A stretch of 64,000 nucleotides of DNA from Leptobacterium flavescens (GCF_010671605.1 NZ_JAABOO010000001.1:1054001-1118000), one strand, 5' to 3'; counted from the first letter of the stretch, positions 35,354 to 46,340 are shown. Notes: generated by a model from the letters alone, not told the origin. A program made the numbers and translations.

Positions 35354-35659
35354 ATGAGAAAAGTATTTTTAAGTCTTACTGTTATGGTAATGGCCGTATC
35401 GCTCCTGAGCTCCTGCAGGGACACCAAGGAAAAGGCAAAAGAAGCCATTGAAGAAACCAATGACGCCCTGGAAGAAGCGTCGGAAGATATAAAAGAAGCA
35501 GTAGATGATACCAAGGAAGCTTTAAAAGAGGCAAAAGAAGATGTTAAGGAGGCCGTTGAAGAAGTAAAAGAAGCTACCGAAGATATTAAGGAAGATGCCA
35601 AAAGGCTCCAGGAAGACGCAAAAGAACTGGTCGAGGAACTAAAAAAAGATGACCATTAA
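35354..35659 (+). CDS. Small coiled-coil lipoprotein
   Basis: 101 aa from ATG 35354. A lipoprotein signal (MRKVFLSLTVMVMAVSLLSSC) has the lipobox LSSC with the lipidated Cys at about residue 21. The mature part is an almost pure Lys/Glu/Asp/Ala helix with an 11-residue rhythm (DDTKEALKEAKEDVKEAVEEVKEATEDIKE), as in apolipoprotein-like or YtxH-type proteins. No function is known; it could line the membrane or respond to envelope stress. It begins 10 bp after waaA, so it probably shares its transcript, and ends at a clear terminator. Confidence 0.85.
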   Translation: MRKVFLSLTVMVMAVSLLSSCRDTKEKAKEAIEETNDALEEASEDIKEAVDDTKEALKEAKEDVKEAVEEVKEATEDIKEDAKRLQEDAKELVEELKKDDH

Positions 35660-35682
35660 TTAATTTAGATTTATTGTGCCAG

Positions 35683-35707
35683 GACCTCCGTTACAGCGGA
35701 GGTTTTT
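35683..35707 (+). terminator. Intrinsic terminator after the waaA-lipoprotein unit
   Basis: ACCTCCG (35683-35689) pairs with CGGAGGT (35696-35702) around a 6-base loop, followed by six T. Confidence 0.88.
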
Positions 35708-35873
35708 TATTTAAAAAGACTTAAAGAATACAAAAAGGAACTCAACAGCCGGAAATCAGGCTAAGTTTTGCAAGATTTCCCTCAATCATCGCTTTTTTTC
35801 CTTTTTTGGCTTAATTTTTATGCAGATTATGCTATTTTTAGTAATCTAGTAGACTAAAGACCTAACCTTCCGA

Positions 35874-36737
35874 ATGAAAAATTTACTATTTGACGACAAG
35901 CTACAGATATTTAACCTGCATTATTTATCGGCGGGGGATTCTATCAGTTTGGATCATCTCGATTTTGATCATGATAAGAGTTCCCTATACTGTATAGTCT
36001 GGAACCGGGATGAGCAGAATATCTTTCTGATAGACGGTCTGCCAGTTACCCTGGATAAAAATGAAATGACCTTTATAACTCCCAATCAGAGTTTTGACAT
36101 CACCAAGTGTAAGGGAGAAGTCCTGATCCTGCGATTTAACCGGGATTTCTATTGTATTTATCAGAATGATCATGAAGTTTCCTGTAATGGCCTCCTCTTT
36201 TTCGGGTCGATGGGAAATCCTATCCTTATTCTCGATTACCTGAATAGTTCCCGCATGGAAATGCTCTTAACGGTCATCAAGGAGGAATTTGATATGCTGG
36301 ATCATATCTCGGGAGAGATGTTCCGTTCCTTGCTAAAACGATGGATCATCATTAGTACCCGGGTAGCCAGGAAGCAGCTGTTTGAAACCGATTATCCCAA
36401 CATTAATATTGAGGTTTTCCGCAGTTTTAATATGCTGGTGGAGGAGAATTTTAAAAAGCTTCACCTGGTAAAACAATATGCCGATCTTTTAAACAAGTCT
36501 CCTAAAACACTGGCTAATATCTTTAAGCAGTATAACCAGCCTTCTCCTAACAAGATCATTCAGCACCGGATCATTTCGGAAGCAAAAAAATACCTGATCT
36601 ATTCGGAGAAATCCGTCAAAGAGATCGCAGCCGGACTTGGTTTTGAAAGCAGCGGCACCTTTAGCCGTGCCTTTAAAAATGAGACCAGCACCTCCCCTCT
36701 CCAATTCCGGATGGAAAACAAGCCGCCTGCGGTTTAA
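35874..36737 (+). CDS. AraC-family transcriptional regulator
   Basis: 287 aa. The N-terminal ~130 residues look like a cupin-type sensing domain (VTLDKNEMTFITPNQSF, EVLILRFNRDFYCIY). The C-terminal ~95 residues hold the double HTH (VKQYADLLNKSPKTLANIFKQY and VKEIAAGLGFESSGTFSRAFKNETSTSPLQFR). It is soluble, unlike the TPR array regulators, and its HTH is only distantly related to theirs. An inverted repeat TTTAGT (35837-35842) / ACTAAA (35853-35858) lies shortly before the start and could be an operator (inference). It is monocistronic and the last ordinary gene before the RHS island. Confidence 0.92.
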   Translation: MKNLLFDDKLQIFNLHYLSAGDSISLDHLDFDHDKSSLYCIVWNRDEQNIFLIDGLPVTLDKNEMTFITPNQSFDITKCKGEVLILRFNRDFYCIYQNDHEVSCNGLLFFGSMGNPILILDYLNSSRMEMLLTVIKEEFDMLDHISGEMFRSLLKRWIIISTRVARKQLFETDYPNINIEVFRSFNMLVEENFKKLHLVKQYADLLNKSPKTLANIFKQYNQPSPNKIIQHRIISEAKKYLIYSEKSVKEIAAGLGFESSGTFSRAFKNETSTSPLQFRMENKPPAV

Positions 36738-37104
36738 TCTTATTAAAATTAGAAGGCCTCACATACCACTAATCATTTCCTGAAGAAATTTACTGAGGAA
36801 TCATTTTCTTCTATTCTTCAAATACTAAATTCTAAATATCTTCTCATCAGCAGAAAACCCATCTGTATCGAAAAATATGAGATACTAATTTAACTCTTAC
36901 AAATGTAATTTTTGGGTAATAAAAATGCTCTTAGACAGCATTTTCTAGAGTCTTCCTACTTCTTTATATTACACTAATTACTACAATTTTATAAATATTT
37001 TCTTTCATATTATAAAAAATACTTACATTTGATACATTAATTGTAGGAATTTATTTCAATACCCATATAAAAATACACTAATTAATACCAAAAATTTCGA
37101 TGTT
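36738..37104 (+). promoter_or_regulatory. Promoter region of the RHS genes
   Basis: This 367-bp gap is very AT-rich. AAAATGCT/AGCATTTT (36922-36929/36937-36944) forms a perfect 8-bp hairpin that may be a late terminator of the AraC gene. TACATTTG at 37024-37031 matches the TAnnTTTG -7 box, giving a leader of about 65 bases. At 36976-36996 the sequence AATTACTACAATTTTATAAAT resembles the repeat beside the TPR array (12866-12886) and sits about 40-60 bases upstream of the expected transcript start, where activators usually bind. The link is suggestive only. Confidence 0.45.
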
Positions 37105-40100
37105 ATGAAAAGACCTTATTGGCTTCTGGCCTTTTTTTGTAGTCTTATGGGAATGGGCGTTTATGCCCAGGGCAGTGATGTTGCCCTCCCCGAGATCATT
37201 CCGCCGTCTCCGACGGTCGCATCTCTGATGCAATTTGAAGAAGTTCCTGTCGATTATTACAGCGGACAGGCAAACATTAGTATCCCTTTATATTCACGTC
37301 CTTTATCGGGCGGACTGGGATTATCATTCGGTTTAAGTTATCACACCACCGGTGTACGTATTAATGAGCGTTCAGGCTGGACAGGCACGGGCTGGTCGCT
37401 TACAGGTCTGGGAGTGATCTCCAGAACAGTACGTGGTGTTGTAGACGAAGAAGCGAACGGCCCTGGTATTAGGACCGGCGTACTTCACAATGACGATTTC
37501 TGGAACTACGCCAATTTAACCACGGCTGAAAAAGACGAATTTAACTGGAAGGCCAATGGAAGTAGTTCTGATAAGTACGACACCCAGCTGGATCTGTATC
37601 AGTTTAGTCTACTTAATATATCAGGTCGTTTTGTAATTATCAAGGAAAATGGAGCTCTGGTGCCTAAACTACTATCTAGAGCTCAGCAGGTAAAGATCGA
37701 GCTGGACTATGATCCCGTAACCCTAGCAGTAAATTCCTTTACCATTACAGATACCGCTGGCTATAAGTATATTTTTGATGAGATAGAAAATGTGGAATCT
37801 ATTCCGGTAACCGGAAGCGTTCCTCAGGGCGGTACTGGAAGTATTCCCGCTTCTCCGGGAGCACTGATCAATAATCGTTCGGCATGGCATTTATCTATGA
37901 TCACTACCAGTAATGGTGAAGAACTGGTAAGCTTTGACTATACTCCCATCCAGGAGTTATACACCGCTTCGATCACCAGAACTTACAACGATATTATCTC
38001 GCCTGTTACAGCGGAGTTTATGGCCAATGCCTATAACACTAGCATATTAAAGCCGGAACAAACCGTTTCTTATTATACTACAAATACCGATACCCGAAAA
38101 CTATCCAAAATCACCTTTAGGGATGGAGTAACTATCGATTTTGTAACCGACAATACCCACCCGGAAACAGGAGGAGCTATCTTAAAGGATATTATTATTA
38201 AAGATGAACAAGGGCAGGAAGACAAGCGATATACTTTAAGCTATTCTACTATAGCTACCCGTCTTTGGCTGGACGAGGTATCGGAAAAGGCGGGAAGCCT
38301 TTCCTATGACCATACGCTTTCCTATACAAACAGGAGCCAGTTACCGGCTTTTGACTCCGAGAGTGATGTCTGGGGTTATACCGACGGTTATACCAGTAAC
38401 AGTAATTCCTGTCTTGACAACCTGACTTTCGATAAAGACGCTATTAAAACAGGACTTTTAAACAAGATCACTTACCCGACAGGAGGTAGCAAGGAATTTG
38501 TTTTTGAGCATAATACTTTCTCTTTTCAGGGAAGTCAAGCACTGTCATCGGATGTGTATATGGCCAACCCGGATAATTATACTCCTACCACCCTATCACT
38601 TACTTTATCGGGATCTAATAACAACCCGCCACCTACGCCCACGGCGGTAACTATAGGTTACAATCAGGATGTATATGTAAACACTTCCCTTCAGAGTGGG
38701 ACCCAGGCCGATGCTGACAGATTCAGAGTGGTACTTACCGCTTCTAACGGAGATGAGTACTGGGCGACCTTAAGCGAAAGCTGTATCAAGTTCTCCGTAC
38801 CTGCGGGAAGCTATACCTTCGGACTTAAGCTTATAGACGGACTTACTTTAGATCCGTATTCGGCTACCACTTTAGCCAAACTGCATTATGGGGTTGCTAA
38901 CTCTTCTCCCAAGGAATATCTTTTGGGTGGAGGAGTTCGTATTAAGGAAGTGATCTTCAGGGATGATGAAAACCCAACGGCTATTCAAAAGAAGGTAAGC
39001 TATAGTTATACGGAAGCGAACGATACCAACAAATCATCCGGATCTATTGACGGGCGTATCGGAAACCTGACGAAAAGCTATCAGATTACTGAAACCAGAT
39101 ATCTTTTTAGTACATCAGATAATAGAGAAACAACATTTTCTCCTACCAATGTAACCTATCAAGTTATCTCTAAAGAGCCGAATACGCAGCTTACCCGGGG
39201 GAGCTATGTGGGTTATAAAACGGTTAGCATGTTTGAGGACAATCTTGGAAAGTCGGTATTTACCTTTACCTCTGCCAGGGATTTTGCCAGTCCGCCGGAA
39301 ACCTTCACTTATCCGTACAGGCCGGCACCTAACCTGGAGTTTAAAAGAGGGCTTTTGTTAAATCAGAAAGTATATGACAATAGTGACAGGGTCTTATCCG
39401 AAGTCGTCAACGAATATAATCTCCCATCAGAAGTAACTATAGCTTCTTCCTTTAATGTAGAGCCTATTAATTGTGCCTGGACGCAGTTTTATGATCAGTA
39501 TTTTCACTATATCAATACCCTTCCTCAAAATGCACCGAATTGCGGCGGAGGTTCTGTTAATACCGATTGTATAGCAGCAGGAAATTACCAGAACTGCGGC
39601 CCTGCTTTTTTCACCTTTACCGATAATGTGACCTCGGGCTGGTCGCCACTAACACAAGCGATCAACAAAAGTTATTTCTATGATGTACAAGGCACTCAGA
39701 GCGTAGTGGAACAACGTCAGACCTTTGAGTATAACCAGATAAACTATCAGCAAAAGGTGGTTAATACTTACCTGGATGAGAATGGTACCAGCACCCATAG
39801 GAAGACAGAACTTTTCTACCCGGTAGAGAGCTATCCCACTTCAGAATATACGCAGGATGAGCAGACAGTGATCACTAAAATGGTTACACTTAACCAGATC
39901 AGCAGCCCGATCTATACTAAAAACTATGAGGACGGGGTCCTGCTTTCCAGCCTTCAGAATGTGTATAAGGAATATCATACCGATATGATAAAAATGAAGG
40001 AGGTAAAAACCAAAAAAGCTAACGAAGCGGTAGAGCGAAGGATCAACTATGTGCATTACGATACTAATTGCAATCCGGTAGAATTAAGCCAGGAAGACGG

Positions 40101-40440
40101 GGCGCCGATCACCTACCTGTGGGGTTATAATCAGACCTATCCGGTAGCTAAAATAGATAATGCTACCCTGGCAGAAGTAGCTACGGCATTAAGCACAACC
40201 ACCAGTTCCCTGTTAGAGAACGGGATTACCAACCTATCGAGTTTAAATAATCTTAGAACAGCGCTTCCGAATGCTTTTGTAAGCACCTACGAGTATGATC
40301 TTTTGGCAGGGGTAACAACCATGACCGATCCGCGCGGGTATACTACCACTTACCAGTATGATGAGTACAACCGCCTGCAGGCGATCCGAGATGCAGATAA
40401 CAGATTGCTTAGCGATTACCAGTATCACTATAAAAACTAA
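37105..40440 (+). CDS. Secreted RHS-partner protein with C-terminal YD repeat
   Basis: 1111 aa. A signal peptide (MKRPYWLLAFFCSLMGMGVYAQ) and an N-terminal TccB/RHS-shell-like start (PSPTVASLMQFEEVPVDYYSGQANISIPLY, LSFGLSYHTTGVRINERSGWTGTGWSL) indicate a large surface or secreted beta-rich protein. The last ~100 residues contain RHS/YD motifs (YLWGYNQTYPVAKI, MTDPRGYTTTYQYDEYNRLQAIRD). In Bacteroidota such proteins stand directly before DUF6443/RHS proteins, as here, with 6 bp between genes. It probably forms part of the RHS cage or its export partner. No toxin domain is visible. Codon usage looks like the chromosome, in contrast to the tip of the next gene. Confidence 0.85.
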   Translation: MKRPYWLLAFFCSLMGMGVYAQGSDVALPEIIPPSPTVASLMQFEEVPVDYYSGQANISIPLYSRPLSGGLGLSFGLSYHTTGVRINERSGWTGTGWSLTGLGVISRTVRGVVDEEANGPGIRTGVLHNDDFWNYANLTTAEKDEFNWKANGSSSDKYDTQLDLYQFSLLNISGRFVIIKENGALVPKLLSRAQQVKIELDYDPVTLAVNSFTITDTAGYKYIFDEIENVESIPVTGSVPQGGTGSIPASPGALINNRSAWHLSMITTSNGEELVSFDYTPIQELYTASITRTYNDIISPVTAEFMANAYNTSILKPEQTVSYYTTNTDTRKLSKITFRDGVTIDFVTDNTHPETGGAILKDIIIKDEQGQEDKRYTLSYSTIATRLWLDEVSEKAGSLSYDHTLSYTNRSQLPAFDSESDVWGYTDGYTSNSNSCLDNLTFDKDAIKTGLLNKITYPTGGSKEFVFEHNTFSFQGSQALSSDVYMANPDNYTPTTLSLTLSGSNNNPPPTPTAVTIGYNQDVYVNTSLQSGTQADADRFRVVLTASNGDEYWATLSESCIKFSVPAGSYTFGLKLIDGLTLDPYSATTLAKLHYGVANSSPKEYLLGGGVRIKEVIFRDDENPTAIQKKVSYSYTEANDTNKSSGSIDGRIGNLTKSYQITETRYLFSTSDNRETTFSPTNVTYQVISKEPNTQLTRGSYVGYKTVSMFEDNLGKSVFTFTSARDFASPPETFTYPYRPAPNLEFKRGLLLNQKVYDNSDRVLSEVVNEYNLPSEVTIASSFNVEPINCAWTQFYDQYFHYINTLPQNAPNCGGGSVNTDCIAAGNYQNCGPAFFTFTDNVTSGWSPLTQAINKSYFYDVQGTQSVVEQRQTFEYNQINYQQKVVNTYLDENGTSTHRKTELFYPVESYPTSEYTQDEQTVITKMVTLNQISSPIYTKNYEDGVLLSSLQNVYKEYHTDMIKMKEVKTKKANEAVERRINYVHYDTNCNPVELSQEDGAPITYLWGYNQTYPVAKIDNATLAEVATALSTTTSSLLENGITNLSSLNNLRTALPNAFVSTYEYDLLAGVTTMTDPRGYTTTYQYDEYNRLQAIRDADNRLLSDYQYHYKN

Positions 40441-40446
40441 ACGAAG

Positions 40447-43400
40447 ATGAATACGAAATTCCATAAACATATATTCTCGGCCCTGCTGTTTCTGTTGATG
40501 AGCTATGCGGGCCACGCCCAGCTTACCGGTCCGGGCGGAGGCGGGGGTTCCAATTGTCCGGAACTGCCCACCACACCAACCGTTACCTATAATTGCGGAA
40601 ATACGGTTTTAACAAGAGCTAATCCTCCAAGTGGGGAAACCTGGTACTGGCAAAGTTCTGCCAGTGGAACCAGCACCTCCAATTCTTCGGTAAGTATTAC
40701 CCGTACTAGCGGTACGATCTATTATTTGAGAGCACGTAATAACAGTAGTGGATGCTGGGGGCCGTCCGTAGGGGTAGGATATCAAATCAATCCTGTACCT
40801 ACTGCACCGAGCAGCCCGACAATTACTAATAATTGTGGCAGCACAGTACTTACCAGGGCCAACCCTCCCAGCGGAGAGACCTGGTACTGGCAAAGCTCTG
40901 CTACAGGTACCAGTACTGCCAATTCTTCGGTAAGTATTACCCGTACAAGTGGAAGTGTTTACTACTTAAGAGCAAGAGGAGTTGCAGGGTGCTGGGGACC
41001 GGCAAGGACTGTAAACTATAGCATTAATAGCGTACCCTCCACTCCGAGCAGCCCATCGGTGACTAATAATTGTGGTAGTACCGTACTTACAAGAGGCGCT
41101 CCTCCAAGTGGGGTTACCTGGTATTGGCAAAGTTCTGCCAGTGGGACCAGTACTTCTAACTCTTCTTCAAGTGTTACAAGGACCAGTGGGAGCGTTTATT
41201 ACCTGCGCCCAAGAAATAATAGCAGCGGATGCTGGGGAACTGCCAGAAGCGTAAGCTATAGTGTTAATAGCATTCCGACTACCCCCAGTACTCCGACAGT
41301 GACCAATAGTTGTGGCAGCACAGTACTTACCAGGGCCAATCCTCCAAGCGGAGTTACCTGGTACTGGCAAAGTTCTGCCAGTGGAACCAGTACCTCTAAT
41401 TCAAGTACAAGTGTTACAAGAACCAGTGGGAGCATTTATTATCTGCGTCCAAGAAATAATAGCAGCGGATGCTGGGGAACTGCCAGAAGTGTAAGCTATA
41501 GTGTTAATACTGTACCCTCCACCCCGAGCACTCCATCGGTGACCAATAATTGCGGCAGTACCGTACTTACCAGAGGCACTCCTCCAAGTGGGGTTACCTG
41601 GTATTGGCAAAGTTCTGCCAGTGGAACAAGTACTTCCAATTCTTCTTCAAGTGTTACAAGAACCAGTGGGAGCATTTATTACCTGCGCCCAAGAAACAAC
41701 AGCAGCGGATGCTGGGGAACTGCCAGAAGTGTAAGCTATAGTATTAATAGCATCCCGGCTACCCCGAGTACTCCGACGGTGATCAATAATTGCGACAATA
41801 CTGTACTTACCAGGGGAACACCTCCAAGCGGGATTACCTGGTACTGGCAAAGTTCTGCCAGTGGGACCAGTACCTCTAATTCTTCTGCAAGTATTACAAG
41901 AACCAGTGGTACGATCTATTATTTAAGGGCTCGTAATAACAGTAGCGGGTGCTGGGGAACTGCCAGAAGCGTAAGTTACAGCATTACCGCATCTACAACC
42001 TGGTATGCCGACAGTGATGGCGATGGTTATGGGAACAGCGCTTCTACAACTACTGCCTGTGTGCAACCATCAGGTTATGTAAGTAACAGCAGCGATTGTA
42101 ATGACAGCAACAGTGCCATTCACCCTAACACTATCTGGTATGCAGACAGTGATGGAGATGGTTATGGAAATGCATCGGTATCTTCTACCGGATGTGCGCA
42201 ACCATCAGGTTATGTGATCAATGACGATGACCATGACGATACTACTGTAAATATTACCAATATTGCCCCTCAGAACTTCTATCAGGATAGTGACGGGGAT
42301 GGATTTGGAGATCCGGCGGTAAGTGTATTCTACAGTGTGGCGCCTAGTGGATATGTAACCAACAGCAATGACCAGTGTCCAACGGTTTACGGAACTAATA
42401 ACGGTTGTGATTATACCGCCAGTACCTTAAGTAGCACTAAGAACTATGTGTATACCCGTAACTATCAGCGGGGAATGACTGATGCCAACCAGGTTCAAAA
42501 TAACAGCGATATTATTGAACAGGTAGCCTATACCGATGGTCTTGGAAGGCCTACCCAGACGGTGGCTATTAAACAGGCACCGGGCAAGGAAGATATCATT
42601 ACCCATATTACTTATGATGGCTACGGACGTCAGGAGAAGGAGTATCTTCCTTTTATGTCTGCGGGAACCGTAGGAACCTACAGGACGGGTGACCAGGATC
42701 TGGCTACCAAGCAGTATCATACCACACACTATGCTGCGGACTTCCAGAATGTAACGACTTCGGATGCCAATGCTTATTCACAAACACAATTTGAAGCTTC
42801 TCCTTTAAACAGGCCTTTAAAGCAGGCTGCTCCCGGAAAAGCATGGAAACTGGGAAGCGGAAGAGAGATCAAATTTGCCTATGAGGCGAATGTAGCTAAT
42901 GAAGTACGTTATTATACCGTAAGCTTTACAGGGAACGATCCCGAGACTCCGGTTTTAACGGCTAATAATCACTATGCAGCAGGAGAACTGTATAAAACGG
43001 TAACCAAAGATGAGAACTGGCAAAGCGGACAGGCCCATGATAAGGATCATACCACGGAGGAGTTTAAGGATAACAGAGGACAGGTGGTTTTAAAACGTAC
43101 CTACGACCAGAATGTGGCTCATGATACTTATTATGTATATGACGATTTTGGAAATCTAAGCTTTGTATTATCTCCCAAGGTGGATACTTCGGATGGAGTA
43201 AGCACTACAGAACTTAATGAGTTGTGCTATCAATATAAATACGACAGAAGGAATAGGCTTATCGAGAAAAAGATCCCCGGAAAAGGATGGGAGTATATTG
43301 TATACAACATATTGGATCAACCCATAATGACCCAGGATCCGAATCTGCAGGCACAAAACCAGTGGTTATTTACCAAATACGATGCTTTTGGAAGAGCAGT

Positions 43401-45810
43401 CTATACCGGACGTATAGGTAGCAGTAGTACAAGAGCCACCTTACAGACTGCGGCAGATACAGCAAGTGTTCAGTATGAAACAAAGAGCAATAATGCCAAT
43501 GCTCTTGGAGGAACAAACACTTATTACAGTAACTCGGCCTATCCGAATACAGGAATTGATCAGGTATTTAGCGTGAACTACTATGACGATTATCGCTTTG
43601 ACGGCAATGTCTCAGATTTTGATCTGACCGTCCCAACAGGAAGTATATACGGCCAGGCTATCACAACACTCACCCAGGGGCTTGCTACCGGAACCAAGGT
43701 ACGGGTATTGGGAACCAATAACTGGATCGTAACCCTTACCGCGTATGACAGCAAGGCACGTCCTATTTATATAGCTACCAAAAATGGGGAGTTAAATACT
43801 ACCGATGTCCTGGAGAGCAAACTGGATTTTGCCGGAAAGGTAGAGGAGACTAAAAATACTCATACCAAGGGAAGTAATGCGGCTATTGTGGTTACTGAAC
43901 GTTTTGAATATGATCATGCAGCCAGGCTTAAAAGGCAAACCCACCAGGTGGGAAGCGGCTCGGAAGAACTGATCGTGGAAAACACCTATGATGAAATAGG
44001 ACAACTGGTACAAAAAGGAGTAGGGAATGCTAAAAGCAGTGCTACAAGATTACAGACCGTAGATTATTCCTATAATGTACGTGGATGGCTAAAGACCATT
44101 AATGATATAAATAATATAGGGAACGACCTGTTTAGTTTTAAGATTGCATATAACGATCCGACTTCGGGAACGGCGCTCTATAACGGGAATATTAGCCAAA
44201 CCCAATGGAAGACAGCTAACACTGATAGCAGTTTAAAAACTTATACTTATAGCTATGATGCTCTTAATCGTATCAAATCAGGGATAGATGATACGGGTAA
44301 CTATAATCTGCAAAGCATTGCTTATGATAAAAACGGGAATATTACTTCTCTGCTTAGAAAAGGACATATCAATGCGGGAGCTACCTCTTTTGGTACGATG
44401 GATGACCTGACTTATAGCTATGATAGCGGTAATAAATTAATGAAAGTGGCCGATGGAGCTACTATAGATGAATTTGGGTTTAAAGATGATGCGGTAAACA
44501 CAACTACCGATACTACAGATGATTACAACTATGATGTAAACGGGAATATGATAACCGATACTAACAAAAATATTACAGCTATAAGTTATAATTATCTTAA
44601 TTTACCTACAGAAGTGGTATTTGACAACGATCAGAATAAGAAAATTAACTATATTTACGATGCCGCTGGAATGAAACTTAAAAAGGTCGTTACAGACGGA
44701 AGCTCTTTAACAACCACTGAGTATGCAGCTAATTTTGTATATGAAAACAGCAATTTACAATTCTTTAGTACGGCCGAAGGTTATGTAGAACCGGATGGAA
44801 GCAATGGTTATGATTATATCTATCAGTGTAAAGATCATTTAGGGAACATACGCTTAAGCTATTCTGATGATAATGGAGATGGTAGTGTAACTTCATCTGA
44901 AATACGAGAGGAAAATAATTATTATCCTTTTGGATTAAAACATAAGGGGTATAACTCAGCTGTTATAGGTAGAAATCATAAATATGAGTACCAAGGAAAA
45001 GAAAATCAAGAAGAATTAGGATTAGAATGGCAAGACTTTGGTTGGAGAAATCATGATCCAGCTTTAGGTAGATGGATGAATCTTGATCCATTAGCAGAAA
45101 AGTTTATTGAGTATTCTCCTTATAATTCAATGATGAATAATCCAATGAAGTTCATTGATCCTGATGGAAGATTTACAGTTAATATAAATGGAGACCGTGC
45201 GGAAGAAGCTACTCAACAATTAAATGAATCTAGTAATTTAAAAATAACAAGAAATGCGGAAACGGGAAGATTATCAGCTGAAGGTGAAGCAATATCTAAG
45301 GCTGATAAGAGATTATTAGAAGCTATAAATAGCGATAAAATTACTGTTGAGTTGAATGCTAGTAGTAGTAACGTTAGTGATCAAACTGGAGGTATAATAA
45401 TAGGAGGAGCTTTTGGAGGTAGCACAGTTAATGAAGATGGTACCATAACAGCAAGTCAACAAGTTAATCCGGATCATCAAAAAGGTTTAGATGGATTAAT
45501 TGAAGGAGAATCAGGAAAAGGAGGGCTTGTGATGCATGAAATAATTGAAGCTTTTATTGGAGCAGAATTTTTTCCAGGAGCAAAACCAAATAGTGACGAA
45601 TTTAAGACTTCTCATATTATTACAAATGGTGAGTTCCCAGGAGGGGATATTGAAAAAGTTTTCAAACAACAAGGTATAACAGTTGATATAAATAGAAAAA
45701 ACAGTGTGCTACAACCTGATGGTTCTACTATTTCAGATGTTACCGTACGGACAATTAAAGGTTTGTTCGAATCGGTTATTTTTTCACAAAAACAATTAAA
45801 ACACAAATAA
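40447..45810 (+). CDS. DUF6443/RHS repeat-associated core protein with variable C-terminal tip
   Basis: 1787 aa. In order: a signal peptide (1-25, ending HAQ); six ~80-aa repeats with paired cysteines (about 39-514); three [10 protein letters not shown] segments resembling MopE or thrombospondin-3 calcium motifs (about 517-655); the DUF6443 region ([28 protein letters not shown], about 665-740); RHS/YD repeats to about 1490; and the RHS core ([40 protein letters not shown], about 1493-1572). The last ~215 residues are a distinct AT-rich tip containing MHEIIEAF (His1697, Glu1698, Glu1701) and a later His in [11 protein letters not shown] tips are usually toxins or ligands, and HExxE with a distal His suggests a metal-dependent fold, but activity is unproven. 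A small secreted protein follows at 45817 and may be its immunity partner. Confidence 0.88.
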   Translation: MNTKFHKHIFSALLFLLMSYAGHAQLTGPGGGGGSNCPELPTTPTVTYNCGNTVLTRANPPSGETWYWQSSASGTSTSNSSVSITRTSGTIYYLRARNNSSGCWGPSVGVGYQINPVPTAPSSPTITNNCGSTVLTRANPPSGETWYWQSSATGTSTANSSVSITRTSGSVYYLRARGVAGCWGPARTVNYSINSVPSTPSSPSVTNNCGSTVLTRGAPPSGVTWYWQSSASGTSTSNSSSSVTRTSGSVYYLRPRNNSSGCWGTARSVSYSVNSIPTTPSTPTVTNSCGSTVLTRANPPSGVTWYWQSSASGTSTSNSSTSVTRTSGSIYYLRPRNNSSGCWGTARSVSYSVNTVPSTPSTPSVTNNCGSTVLTRGTPPSGVTWYWQSSASGTSTSNSSSSVTRTSGSIYYLRPRNNSSGCWGTARSVSYSINSIPATPSTPTVINNCDNTVLTRGTPPSGITWYWQSSASGTSTSNSSASITRTSGTIYYLRARNNSSGCWGTARSVSYSITASTTWYADSDGDGYGNSASTTTACVQPSGYVSNSSDCNDSNSAIHPNTIWYADSDGDGYGNASVSSTGCAQPSGYVINDDDHDDTTVNITNIAPQNFYQDSDGDGFGDPAVSVFYSVAPSGYVTNSNDQCPTVYGTNNGCDYTASTLSSTKNYVYTRNYQRGMTDANQVQNNSDIIEQVAYTDGLGRPTQTVAIKQAPGKEDIITHITYDGYGRQEKEYLPFMSAGTVGTYRTGDQDLATKQYHTTHYAADFQNVTTSDANAYSQTQFEASPLNRPLKQAAPGKAWKLGSGREIKFAYEANVANEVRYYTVSFTGNDPETPVLTANNHYAAGELYKTVTKDENWQSGQAHDKDHTTEEFKDNRGQVVLKRTYDQNVAHDTYYVYDDFGNLSFVLSPKVDTSDGVSTTELNELCYQYKYDRRNRLIEKKIPGKGWEYIVYNILDQPIMTQDPNLQAQNQWLFTKYDAFGRAVYTGRIGSSSTRATLQTAADTASVQYETKSNNANALGGTNTYYSNSAYPNTGIDQVFSVNYYDDYRFDGNVSDFDLTVPTGSIYGQAITTLTQGLATGTKVRVLGTNNWIVTLTAYDSKARPIYIATKNGELNTTDVLESKLDFAGKVEETKNTHTKGSNAAIVVTERFEYDHAARLKRQTHQVGSGSEELIVENTYDEIGQLVQKGVGNAKSSATRLQTVDYSYNVRGWLKTINDINNIGNDLFSFKIAYNDPTSGTALYNGNISQTQWKTANTDSSLKTYTYSYDALNRIKSGIDDTGNYNLQSIAYDKNGNITSLLRKGHINAGATSFGTMDDLTYSYDSGNKLMKVADGATIDEFGFKDDAVNTTTDTTDDYNYDVNGNMITDTNKNITAISYNYLNLPTEVVFDNDQNKKINYIYDAAGMKLKKVVTDGSSLTTTEYAANFVYENSNLQFFSTAEGYVEPDGSNGYDYIYQCKDHLGNIRLSYSDDNGDGSVTSSEIREENNYYPFGLKHKGYNSAVIGRNHKYEYQGKENQEELGLEWQDFGWRNHDPALGRWMNLDPLAEKFIEYSPYNSMMNNPMKFIDPDGRFTVNINGDRAEEATQQLNESSNLKITRNAETGRLSAEGEAISKADKRLLEAINSDKITVELNASSSNVSDQTGGIIIGGAFGGSTVNEDGTITASQQVNPDHQKGLDGLIEGESGKGGLVMHEIIEAFIGAEFFPGAKPNSDEFKTSHIITNGEFPGGDIEKVFKQQGITVDINRKNSVLQPDGSTISDVTVRTIKGLFESVIFSQKQLKHK
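40561..41988 (+). repeat. Six tandem 240-bp repeats within the RHS gene
   Basis: Units start at about 40561, 40792, 41029, 41269, 41509 and 41749. Most are 240 bp (80 codons); unit 2 is 237 bp and the first is slightly shorter. Each encodes a beta-rich module with a Cys in NNCG or NSCG, then [34 protein letters not shown] and a second Cys in SGCWG. Units 3-6 are nearly identical in DNA, so copy number could change by recombination in frame. Confidence 0.92.
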
Positions 45811-45816
45811 TTAAAT

Positions 45817-46218
45817 ATGTACAATAAAAGGAAATTAGTATTATTAATCTTTTGTGCTCTAATATTCAAAGTAGTTAGTTCACAAAATTGCTTGAAATAC
45901 AAAATAATTGATATTGATAGTACAAAATCAACTTATTTAATCAAAGTGAAGCATAAAAAATATATAGGTTTAATAGAATCTTCCAAAAAGAACTTATCTT
46001 CAATAAAAGGTGATAAGAAAATAATTGTAGGTAAATCTTATAAACTTAACTTGAGTAAATCAAGTTTAATTACTAATCATACTATATATACTTCTAGAAG
46101 TGTTCATATAGATGACAGAAAAGTGTGGACTACTGAATCAAACTTTGACCTTCTCAGTACTAAAGATTTAAATGGGTTACACATAGCCATTCCACACAGT
46201 TGTGAACGCAAAAAGTAA
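45817..46218 (+). CDS. Small secreted protein, candidate immunity partner of the RHS tip
   Basis: 133 aa, strongly AT-rich. A signal peptide (MYNKRKLVLLIFCALIFKVVSSQ) sends it to the periplasm. The mature protein is basic (VKHKKYIGLIESSKKNLSSIKGDKK), with two cysteines (NCLKY and SHSCERKK) that could pair. It lies 6 bp after the RHS gene and shares its unusual base composition. It is followed by a terminator. This is the usual position for an immunity protein; an exported one would fit a toxin acting in the periplasm. No homology supports this, so the role is inference. Confidence 0.65.
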   Translation: MYNKRKLVLLIFCALIFKVVSSQNCLKYKIIDIDSTKSTYLIKVKHKKYIGLIESSKKNLSSIKGDKKIIVGKSYKLNLSKSSLITNHTIYTSRSVHIDDRKVWTTESNFDLLSTKDLNGLHIAIPHSCERKK

Positions 46219-46256
46219 CTAAAAACCGATAGCACGGATATCTCCACGCTAGCGCA

Positions 46257-46276
46257 ATCCCGATAGCTATCGGGAT
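46257..46276. repeat. Perfect 20-bp palindrome, copy A
   Basis: ATCCCGATAGCTATCGGGAT is its own reverse complement and recurs exactly at 49154-49173. Such short palindromes in intergenic DNA behave like REP elements. The two copies enclose the amidohydrolase, ECF sigma and membrane protein genes. Confidence 0.9.
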
Positions 46277-46305
46277 GTAACTTGCAAGGGGTATAACAAA
46301 AACAA

Positions 46306-46340
46306 AACCACTTCTCATTTTTTGAGAGGTGGTTTTTTAT
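46306..46340 (+). terminator. Terminator of the RHS-immunity unit
   Basis: AACCACTTCTCA (46306-46317) pairs with TGAGAGGTGGTT (46323-46334) with one mismatch and is followed by T residues. Confidence 0.8.

Noticed and set aside
40561-41988. Regular repeats that might suggest a CRISPR array
   Set aside because: The units are 240 bp, contiguous without spacers and in frame with the RHS gene.
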